DNA of 16,067 nucleotides from RUG626 sp964411785. Its GTDB lineage: Bacteria > Bacillota > Clostridia > Oscillospirales > Oscillospiraceae. Below, piece after piece: positions 6,407 through 12,483 of the stretch. The notes beneath the pieces were generated by a model that had not been told where the DNA came from, ran no database searches, and saw nothing but the letters and a program-made list of their open reading frames with translations. Numbering within the stretch: the first letter of the stretch is position 1; every line of letters begins with the position of its first letter. The translations under genes and the position numbers were made by a program. The stretch is taken from positions 1 through 16,067 of the forward strand of contig CAYPMJ010000039.1 in NCBI GenBank assembly GCA_964411785.1, given 5' to 3'.

Positions 6407-9400
6407 ATGTTCACGCATCTGCACGTCCACAGTGAATACAGCCTTTTGGATGGGGCCTGCCGTATCGGGCAAATGGCCGCCAGGGCGAAGGCAATGGGCC
6501 AGCAGGCATTGGCCATAACGGATCACGGGGTCATGTATGGAGCAGTCTCTTTCTATAAGGAATGCCTGAAGGAAAAAATAAAACCGATCATCGGCTGCGA
6601 GGTCTATGTAGCTCCGAGGACGCGTTTTGACAAGGAACATGGATTGGACAGTGAACGTTACCATCTCATCCTTTTGTGCAAGAACGAGACAGGCTATAAG
6701 AATCTCTGCTACATGGTGAGCATGGCCTTCACCGAGGGTTTTTATGTGAAGCCACGCATAGATATGGATCTGCTCAGGAACCACTCCGAGGGGCTGATCG
6801 CGCTGTCCGCCTGTATCCAGGGGATAGTACCGCGCCTTATTCTGAACGGGAGGACTCAGGAGGCGCGGGAAAAAGCGCTGGAGATGCGTGAAATTTTCGG
6901 CGATGGAAATTACTATCTGGAGATTCAGGACCATGGCCTTCCGGATGAGCGGGCAGCGGCACGCGGACTGATACAGCTGTCAAGGGAAACAGGTATTCCA
7001 CTGGTGGTCACAAATGACGCTCACTATCTTACAAAAGCCGACGCCTACGCTCAGGACGTACTGATGTGCATACAGACGGGCAAAACGCTGGAGGATACGG
7101 AGCGACTGCATTTTGCCTCAGATCAGCTCTATATAAAAAGCGAAGAGGAGATGCGGTCTCTCTTTCCGGATTGCCCTGAGGCAGCGGACAACACAAACGT
7201 CATCGCTGAACAATGCAACCTGGAATTCGAGTTTGGACACTACCATCTGCCTGAGTTCCAGCTGCCGCCGGGCGAGACAGATTCCAGGGCGTACCTTGAA
7301 AAGCTCTGTCAGAGCGGACTCATGGAGCGCTACCCAGACAGATTCCAGGAGCTCCAGGAACGGTTGCGCTATGAGCTCGAAATGATTGCCAATATGGGGT
7401 TTACGGATTATTTTCTCATTGTGCAGGATTTTGTTCTTTATGCCAAGCGCAGCGGTATCCCCGTCGGGCCTGGGCGTGGCTCCGCGGCGGGCAGTATTGT
7501 AAGCTACTGCCTGCATATAACGGACGTTGACCCAATTCAGTATAACCTCTATTTTGAGCGCTTTTTAAACCCGGAGCGAGTGTCGATGCCGGATATAGAT
7601 ATGGATTTCTGCGAGCGCCGCCGGGGCGAGGTCGTGGAGTATGTAAAGAGAAAATACGGAGTGGACCGGGTTGCGCAGATAGTGACGTTCAACACACTGA
7701 AGGCAAAAAACGCTGTGAGAAGCGTCGCCAAGGTGATGGGACTCACATTCCAGGAAGAAAACAGGCTGGCCAAAGCGATTCCAGATGACGCGAAGATAAC
7801 GATAGCCGAGGCGCTGGAACGGTCGAAGGACCTGCAGCGCCTTGTGGAAGAGGATCAGCGATTCGACAGGGTAATCAGGACTGCCCAGTCGCTGGAAAAT
7901 ATGCCAAAGGACTCAGGCACTCACGCCGCAGGTGTTGTGATAACGAGGAACCCGGTATTCACCTATGTGCCGCTTACGCTGTCAAAAAAGGACAATGCCA
8001 TTGCCACTCAGTACACCATGACGCAGATTGAGGAGCTGGGGCTGCTCAAGATGGATTTCCTGGGCCTCAGGAACCTGACTATCATAGATGACGCGGTACA
8101 GGAAATACGCCAGATCGAGCCGGGCTTTGACATTCAGAAAATTCCCACGGACGACATGGAAGTATATAAGATGCTGGCGGATGGGAAGACCAGCGGCGTG
8201 TTTCAGCTGGAGAGTCCGGGCATGACAGGAGTGTGTACCGGGCTGAAGCCAAGAAGTATAGAGGATATCACCGCGGTTATTGCGCTCTATAGGCCTGGCC
8301 CCATGGNNNNNNNNNNGGATTCGATACCGAGATTTCTGGAGGCGGCCAGGAACCCGGAGAAGGTTACCTATAAGCATCCGCTGCTAAGGCCCATTCTGGA
8401 CGTCACATATGGATGCATAGTCTACCAGGAGCAGGTCATAGAGATTTTTCGAAAGCTGGCCGGGTTTTCACTGGGACAGGCTGATATGATCCGGCGCGCG
8501 ATGTCGAAAAAGAAACAGGCGGAAATAGAGAAGGAGCGGGAGACCTTTGTAAATGGAGATCCGACCCGCGGAATATGCGGAGCCGTGGCAAACGGTGTAC
8601 CTGAGGAGACGGCCAGGAGTATCTATGAGGAAATACTTGATTTTGCAAACTATGCGTTCAATAAAGCACACGCGGTGTGCTATGCCGTGGTGGCCTATCA
8701 GACAGCGTATCTGAAAAAGCACTATCCAAGGCAATATATGGCCGCACTGATGAGCTCTGTGCTGGACTATCCGGAGAAAGTGGCTGATTATACTGCGGAG
8801 TGTGTCCAGATGGGTATAAAGCTGCTTCCCCCGGATGTAAACAAGTCTGAAAACCGGTTTACGGTGGAGGGGGAGAACATACGCTATGGCCTTGTGGCTG
8901 TAAAGAATATCGGGGAGAAATTTATCTGTTCCGTAATGGAAGAGCGCACGAGGCGCGGACCGTTTACATCATTTACAGATTTCTGCGAGCGGATGTTCAG
9001 CGGGGATATGACACGCAGGGTCGTTGAGAGCCTGATAAAGTGTGGAGCCTTTGACTCGTTTGGAGTTTACAGGAGTCAGCTCATGGCTGTGACTGAACAG
9101 GTATTGAATGATATAGCAGTTTCCAGAAGAAAAAATGTGGATGGACAGCTGAATTTATTTGGAAGTGCTGACCACAATGAGGGCAGGACGCCTGCCGTGA
9201 CATTTCCTGACATAAAGGAGTATTCGGCCATGGAGCTTATGACAATGGAACGTGAGGTGACAGGCCTGTATCTGACGGGACACCCGATGGATAGTTTTCG
9301 AGGCGCAGCCAATCGAATTGGGGCGGTGCCGCTCGGAAGTATTGCCGCAGACTACGCGCAGGAGCGGGAAAAGCATCGTTACCAGGACAGTCAGGATCTG

Positions 9401-9898
9401 ACGGTGGTTGGCGTGGTGAGCCTTGTAAAGCTCAAGTCCACCAGAAACAATTCGATGATGGCATATGTGACTATTGACGATGGGAGCGGGAGTATCGAGC
9501 TGCTGGTGTTCCAGAGAGTACTGGATATGAGCGGAGGATATCTCCACAATGGGAGCATAATAATTGTGAGAGGCCAGCTTTCTGTCCGTGAGGAAAAAGC
9601 ACCGCAGATACTGGCGGACGAGATACGCCCGATTTCTGATGAGTACCCGGAATGTGAGACGCCAATGGAGAAGCCGCCTGTGGAGCGGAAGCTGTATGTG
9701 AGGCTCCCAACCGAAAAAGACCCGGCGTATGAGCGCATACGCCTCCTGCTCGTGATGTTTCCAGGCAGGGACAGGTTGACTTTGTATTTCAGCGACACAA
9801 GAAAGCGTGTCGGGGCGGACTGCCTGATTCATCCTGCACTGGTGGATGAACTGCGTGAAATGCTTGGTGAAGAAAACGTGGTGGTCAAGCAGAGCTGA
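6407..9898 (+). CDS. dnaE: DNA polymerase III alpha subunit (DnaE), contains an assembly gap
   Basis: Replicative DNA polymerase of the C family. ATG 6407 lies five bases after AAGGGAGG. The N-terminal PHP domain keeps all nine expected metal ligands: H6, H8, D15, H40, E65, H86, C136, D204 and H206, as in DnaE proteins with intrinsic 3'-5' exonuclease activity. The polymerase core has GPGRGSAAGS (354-363), PDIDMDF with D396 and D398, KDSGTHAAGVV (501-511) and the third acid in LKMDFLGL (D550). Later come the fingers, an HhH region and an OB fold from about 997 (DLTVVGVVS). As given it has 1163 codons, four of them unreadable because of ten Ns at 8307-8316. Family alignment suggests those four residues do not exist and the true protein has about 1159. 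It lies downstream of whiA as in many Firmicutes, but pfkA, a common next gene, is absent. Confidence 0.96.
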   Translation: MFTHLHVHSEYSLLDGACRIGQMAARAKAMGQQALAITDHGVMYGAVSFYKECLKEKIKPIIGCEVYVAPRTRFDKEHGLDSERYHLILLCKNETGYKNLCYMVSMAFTEGFYVKPRIDMDLLRNHSEGLIALSACIQGIVPRLILNGRTQEAREKALEMREIFGDGNYYLEIQDHGLPDERAAARGLIQLSRETGIPLVVTNDAHYLTKADAYAQDVLMCIQTGKTLEDTERLHFASDQLYIKSEEEMRSLFPDCPEAADNTNVIAEQCNLEFEFGHYHLPEFQLPPGETDSRAYLEKLCQSGLMERYPDRFQELQERLRYELEMIANMGFTDYFLIVQDFVLYAKRSGIPVGPGRGSAAGSIVSYCLHITDVDPIQYNLYFERFLNPERVSMPDIDMDFCERRRGEVVEYVKRKYGVDRVAQIVTFNTLKAKNAVRSVAKVMGLTFQEENRLAKAIPDDAKITIAEALERSKDLQRLVEEDQRFDRVIRTAQSLENMPKDSGTHAAGVVITRNPVFTYVPLTLSKKDNAIATQYTMTQIEELGLLKMDFLGLRNLTIIDDAVQEIRQIEPGFDIQKIPTDDMEVYKMLADGKTSGVFQLESPGMTGVCTGLKPRSIEDITAVIALYRPGPMXXXXDSIPRFLEAARNPEKVTYKHPLLRPILDVTYGCIVYQEQVIEIFRKLAGFSLGQADMIRRAMSKKKQAEIEKERETFVNGDPTRGICGAVANGVPEETARSIYEEILDFANYAFNKAHAVCYAVVAYQTAYLKKHYPRQYMAALMSSVLDYPEKVADYTAECVQMGIKLLPPDVNKSENRFTVEGENIRYGLVAVKNIGEKFICSVMEERTRRGPFTSFTDFCERMFSGDMTRRVVESLIKCGAFDSFGVYRSQLMAVTEQVLNDIAVSRRKNVDGQLNLFGSADHNEGRTPAVTFPDIKEYSAMELMTMEREVTGLYLTGHPMDSFRGAANRIGAVPLGSIAADYAQEREKHRYQDSQDLTVVGVVSLVKLKSTRNNSMMAYVTIDDGSGSIELLVFQRVLDMSGGYLHNGSIIIVRGQLSVREEKAPQILADEIRPISDEYPECETPMEKPPVERKLYVRLPTEKDPAYERIRLLLVMFPGRDRLTLYFSDTRKRVGADCLIHPALVDELREMLGEENVVVKQS
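8307..8316. other. Assembly gap (10 N) inside dnaE
   Basis: Ten Ns interrupt dnaE after CCATGG and before GGATTCG. The frame is kept, giving RPGPM, four unknown residues, then DSIPRF. In DnaE proteins this conserved stretch reads RPGPMDSIP without an insertion, and merging the flanks over the shared GG recreates exactly that. The Ns are probably a fixed-length scaffolding pad rather than a measured distance. Confidence 0.85.
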
Positions 9899-10015
9899 TT
9901 GCCTACATCGTAAAAAGATACAGCGCATCCCCACGGGGCCGGTCCTCATGCCGTTTGCTCCGGTGCTGCCACTGATCTGACCCTGATAAAAAACAGCTTG
10001 CAAATGGGGACAAAT
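9899..10015. other. Intergenic stretch after dnaE
   Basis: Together with the two repeat units and a 67-base lead-in, this makes a 351-base gap between dnaE and the tagA-like gene. I see no gene here and no convincing terminator for dnaE, only a minor CCCC-AC-GGGG hairpin near 9931-9940. Confidence 0.6.
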
Positions 10016-10025
10016 ATGGTACAAT
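9998..10025 (+). promoter_or_regulatory. Possible promoter for the tagA-like gene, -10 inside the repeat
   Basis: TTGCAA (9998-10003), a 16-base spacer and TACAAT (10020-10025). As in the other repeat pair, the -10 is the opening arm of the first unit. Transcription from here would place both units in a leader of about 220 bases. It is only a hexamer match. Confidence 0.35.
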
Positions 10026-10091
10026 AGAGCCGCATGACGGCTATTGTACCATATAAGGCCGCGCATTTAAGCGCGTGGCCAATTGTACCAT
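10016..10091 (+). repeat. Palindromic repeat, pair 2 unit 1
   Basis: Same architecture as the pair upstream of whiA but diverged. ATGGTACAAT (10016-10025) and ATTGTACCAT (10043-10052), with AGCCG (10028-10032) and CGGCT (10038-10042), form a 15-bp stem with a two-base AG bulge. The GC-rich hairpin is GGCC-GCGC (10057-10064) against GCGC-GT-GGCC (10071-10080). A third arm, ATTGTACCAT (10082-10091), closes the unit. Where pair 1 has TATAAT/ATTATA, this pair has TACAAT/ATTGTA in every arm. Confidence 0.85.
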
Positions 10092-10104
10092 TTTGCTTCG
10101 CTGC

Positions 10105-10182
10105 ATGGTACAATAGAGCCGCATGGCGGCTATTGTACCATATTCAAGGCCGCTCTTTTAAGTGCATGGCCGGCTATACCAT
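10105..10182 (+). repeat. Palindromic repeat, pair 2 unit 2
   Basis: Second copy, 89 bases after the first, with ATGGTACAAT at 10105-10114 and its partner ATTGTACCAT at 10133-10142. The GC-rich hairpin (10148-10171) has GCTC against GTGC, with one mismatch. The closing arm is reduced to TATACCAT, a decay like that in unit 2 of the other pair. The 13-base linker TTTGCTTCGCTGC (10092-10104) resembles that of pair 1. Open frame across this unit joins in frame to the tagA-like gene but is not expected to be translated. Confidence 0.85.
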
Positions 10183-10249
10183 AATTCGGGGCAGAGCTGA
10201 GACTCTGGGAGCCGCCGTGAGCTCCTGTGCGTTAAGGGGGACGGAGACT

Positions 10250-10972
10250 GTGCGGATAGATGTTCTTGATGTAGGTTTTGACAATGTGACGATGGACGAG
10301 TCAGTGGAGCTTGCTCTTGCGATGATGAAGGAGAGAGCGAGCGCAGTTGTGGTTACTCCGAACCCGGAGATAGTCTGGCTCTGTCGGAAGGACTCTGAGC
10401 TGAGGGATGCGATTGCCGGCGCTGAGCTTGTGCTGCCGGATGGTATTGGCGTGGTTATGGGTGCAAAGCTGCTGGGCCGGCCCTTGAAGGAAAAGATTCC
10501 AGGAGCGGACTTTGCCCAGAGACTTTTTGCGGAGCTTGCCGGAGGCGAGGGCACTGTCTATCTGCTGGGGGCCAGACCGGGGGTAGCTGCGACAGCCGGG
10601 GAGAAGCTTAAGGTGGAATACCCGGGACTTCGCATTGTCGGAACTGCAGACGGATATTTCAAGGAGGACGGGCCGGTGGTGGAGGACATCAACCGCGCGG
10701 CGCCGGACTTTCTGCTGGTGTGCCTTGGCGCTCCGAAGCAGGAGCTGTGGATGCAGAAAAACCGCGCCGCGCTCAAGGTGGGGCTTATGGCGGGGCTCGG
10801 AGGTTCGCTGGACGTGTTTGCCGGGGTTGTCCGGCGTGCGCCGGACAAGTGGCGCAGACTCAATCTTGAGTGGCTGTACAGGCTGATCATGCAGCCATCA
10901 CGGCTGGGACGCATGATGAAGCTTCCGGCATTTCTTTGCGCCGTGCTGTGGCGACGCCTTAGGGGCAAATGA
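10250..10972 (+). CDS. WecG/TagA/CpsF family glycosyltransferase (GT26)
   Basis: TagA-type enzymes transfer ManNAc from UDP-ManNAc to undecaprenyl-PP-GlcNAc, forming the linkage unit of wall teichoic acids; WecG and CpsF relatives use other sugars, so the exact donor here is uncertain. The protein is 240 residues, the family's usual size. It begins RIDVLDVGFDNVTMDESVE, as family members do. Motifs are TPNPEIVWL (36-44), LPDGIGVV (62-69) with D64 at the proposed catalytic base position, GADF (85-88), LGAPKQELW (159-167), GLGGSLDVFAG (182-192) and RAPDKWRRLNLEWLYRL (196-212). The C-terminal basic tail probably binds the membrane. I chose GTG 10250, after AAGGGGG and GGAG; the frame is open upstream to 10034, but only through repeats. 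No other teichoic acid genes are in view. Confidence 0.92.
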   Translation: MRIDVLDVGFDNVTMDESVELALAMMKERASAVVVTPNPEIVWLCRKDSELRDAIAGAELVLPDGIGVVMGAKLLGRPLKEKIPGADFAQRLFAELAGGEGTVYLLGARPGVAATAGEKLKVEYPGLRIVGTADGYFKEDGPVVEDINRAAPDFLLVCLGAPKQELWMQKNRAALKVGLMAGLGGSLDVFAGVVRRAPDKWRRLNLEWLYRLIMQPSRLGRMMKLPAFLCAVLWRRLRGK

Positions 10973-11020
10973 GATGTTTTCATAAATTGTTGATGATTTA
11001 TTGATGAAAGGAAAGAAAAA

Positions 11021-11575
11021 ATGGTTTATATTCTTCTGGGAGACGGCTTTGAGGAAATTGAGGCGATTTCCCCCTGTGACATTCTCAGACGCGGCGGAGT
11101 GCAGGTGGAGTTTGCGGGCGTGGGAGGACGGGAGGTCACAGGGAGCCACGATGTCCATGTCGTTGCAGAGCGGACAGTTGAGGAATTGAATCCTGAGAGT
11201 GCTGAGCTTGTGGTGGTGCCAGGCGGCCTTCGCGGAGTGAAGACGATTAAGGGCTCCCACACCGCAATGAGGTTTATCCGGGACGCATATGATGCAGGGG
11301 CAAAGGTAGCTGCCATATGCGCCGGACCGACGGTCCTTGGAGAGCTGGGCCTCATGGATGGTGTACACGGCGTTTGTTATCCGGGCATGGAATCGCAGGT
11401 GGCAGGTGGGATTATGAGTCAGGACTCTCCCACGGTGACAGATGGGCGTATCATAACCGGAAGAGCCGCCGGGGCCTCAGTGGCCTTTGGACTTGCGCTC
11501 CTGAGAGAGTTGCGTGGAGGGAAGACGGCCGGGAAGGTTGCGTCGGATATCTGTGCGCCCTTTGACGAAGGCTGA
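11021..11575 (+). CDS. DJ-1/PfpI (ThiJ) family protein
   Basis: DJ-1 superfamily protein of 184 residues, most like the DJ-1/YajL branch. Members have been reported as deglycases, chaperones or redox-linked hydrolases, and the physiological substrate here cannot be told. The opening MVYILLGDGFEEIEAISPCDILRR carries the conserved Glu (E14), and the nucleophile elbow AAICAGPTVL (97-106) contains C100. LVVVPGG (63-69) and ITGRAAGASVAFGLALL (145-161) are further family segments. ATG 11021 is preceded by AAAGGAAAG, a usable ribosome binding site. It is 48 bases after the tagA-like gene and overlaps the next gene by 23 bases. Cytoplasmic, with no signal peptide. Confidence 0.93.
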   Translation: MVYILLGDGFEEIEAISPCDILRRGGVQVEFAGVGGREVTGSHDVHVVAERTVEELNPESAELVVVPGGLRGVKTIKGSHTAMRFIRDAYDAGAKVAAICAGPTVLGELGLMDGVHGVCYPGMESQVAGGIMSQDSPTVTDGRIITGRAAGASVAFGLALLRELRGGKTAGKVASDICAPFDEG

Positions 11576-12095
11576 GGCGCGGAGGCTTGTCCGGGAGCGT
11601 CAGTGGGACGCGTCCTGGGATGCGCCCCTCCGGGAGCAGTTTCTGACGTTGCCTGAAGTGCGTGCAGCCGGCATCGTTATGGCATATGTGGGCACAACCA
11701 GGGAGCCTGACACCATGCCGCTGCTCCAGAGACTTCTTGAAATGGGAAAATGTCTTGTGCTTCCGAGAGTTTCACAGTGCGGGCTCATGGAGGCAAGGGA
11801 GGTTTCGGACTTAAAGTCGCTTGTCATAGGCTCATTTGGTATTCTGGAGCCGGACAGCCATCTCCCGCTTATCGCTCCTTCAATGATTGACGTCGTGCTG
11901 GTTCCGGGAGTGGCCTTTGACCTTGAGCGTCACAGGCTGGGACACGGCGGCGGTTATTATGACAGATTTCTGCCGGAGACGCGCGCGTTCACAGTGGCAC
12001 TTGCCGCACCGGTGCAGTTATTGGAGGAGGTTCCGGCGCAGTTGCACGACGTGCGGATGGACTGCCTTATAACTTCGGATGGTGTCTTCAGGTAA
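11553..12095 (+). CDS. 5-formyltetrahydrofolate cyclo-ligase
   Basis: Converts 5-formyl-THF to 5,10-methenyl-THF using ATP, returning this folate store to one-carbon metabolism (MTHFS/YgfA/FAU1 family). The protein is 180 residues, the usual length. The N-terminal TKAEARRLVRERQ corresponds to the family's basic helix. AYVGTTREPDT (44-54) is the folate-side motif, and GVAFDLERHRLGHGGGYYDRFL (119-140) contains the GxGGGYYDR nucleotide-phosphate loop. I chose GTG 11553, which overlaps the DJ-1 gene by 23 bases; TTG 11562 is an alternative, and GTG 11514 would add an unlikely Arg-rich stretch. The ribosome binding site is weak, so translational coupling to the DJ-1 gene is likely. A GC-rich hairpin follows the stop. 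Confidence 0.93.
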   Translation: MRPLTKAEARRLVRERQWDASWDAPLREQFLTLPEVRAAGIVMAYVGTTREPDTMPLLQRLLEMGKCLVLPRVSQCGLMEAREVSDLKSLVIGSFGILEPDSHLPLIAPSMIDVVLVPGVAFDLERHRLGHGGGYYDRFLPETRAFTVALAAPVQLLEEVPAQLHDVRMDCLITSDGVFR

Positions 12096-12098
12096 ATT

Positions 12099-12134
12099 CC
12101 CCCTCCCCCGAGGGGGATCCCTGAGGGGGAGGGG
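12099..12134. terminator. GC-rich hairpin between convergent genes
   Basis: CCCCTCCCCC (12100-12109) pairs with GGGGGAGGGG (12125-12134); the loop itself contains the palindrome GGGATCCC. It starts four bases after the cyclo-ligase stop and lies eight bases beyond the stop of the converging small gene, so it can serve both transcripts. No strong T-tract follows in either direction. Confidence 0.65.
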
Positions 12135-12141
12135 CATTCTG

Positions 12142-12291
12142 TCAGCAGTTACAGCCGTTGCCGCAGCCGCAGTTATTGTCGCAGCCGCAGCTGTTGCCGC
12201 ACCCATTGCCGCAGCCGTTGCCGCAGAAGATGATGAGGAGTATCAGAATGATCCACAGACAGGAGTTACCGCCAAAACAATTTCCACACAT
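12142..12291 (-). CDS. Small Cys/Gly/Asn-rich protein with a hydrophobic segment
   Basis: A 49-codon gene on the minus strand from ATG 12291-12289 to TGA at 12144-12142. GGAG lies about seven bases upstream of the ATG, a good ribosome binding site. The product has three parts: MCGNCFGGNSC, a short hydrophobic core LWIILILLIIF (12-22), and a tail made almost only of Cys, Gly and Asn (23-49, with pieces such as CGNGCGNGCGN and CGCDNNCGCGNGCNC). Twelve of 49 residues are Cys and twelve are Gly. The composition fits no enzyme; metal binding, disulfide cross-linking or a membrane or spore-surface role are possibilities. Small Cys/Gly-rich proteins with a hydrophobic segment are, from memory, common in Clostridia, without a settled function. 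It converges on the cyclo-ligase gene, sharing its hairpin. Confidence 0.75.
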   Translation of the reverse strand: MCGNCFGGNSCLWIILILLIIFCGNGCGNGCGNSCGCDNNCGCGNGCNC

Positions 12292-12483
12292 GATTATTCT
12301 CCATTCTGCCGCTGCGCCCGGCTTACCAACTTATTTTCCCACACCATGCGCAGTTTGTGTCTGCGGCTGTGGCCGCACCGGCGTGAGTTCGACGGCGTTT
12401 GCGCCGTCCGGGTTATACTATGTTTTGAGGGGCTTTGTTGACACTGAAAAGTTTCGAACGCCATTTCCCAGGAGGAGGACGCC
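12292..12483. other. Divergent control region between small gene and mltG
   Basis: The 192 bases hold two plain hairpins: GCGGC-TGTG-GCCGC (12363-12376) and GACGGCG-TTTG-CGCCGTC (12391-12408). TATACT at 12414-12419 could be a -10 for mltG, but no good -35 lies ahead of it. Read on the minus strand the same bases give CATAGTATA (12422-12414), which resembles the -10 of a mother-cell sporulation sigma factor without a well-placed -35. A lone TTGACA occurs at 12438. No promoter can be assigned with confidence. Confidence 0.4.

Noticed and set aside
5651..6934. 427-codon open frame on the minus strand
   Set aside because: Runs antisense across whiA and the start of dnaE, both firmly identified; no family signature and no ribosome binding site seen.
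10034..10249. 72-codon N-terminal extension of the tagA-like protein
   Set aside because: The extension is translated from the palindromic repeats, while family members start at the residues encoded from 10250, where ribosome binding sites are found.
12079..12441. Ala/Val-rich open frame on the plus strand after the cyclo-ligase
   Set aside because: The Ala-rich sequence is the antisense of the Cys/Gly/Asn codons of the small minus-strand gene, which has a better ribosome binding site and a coherent product.
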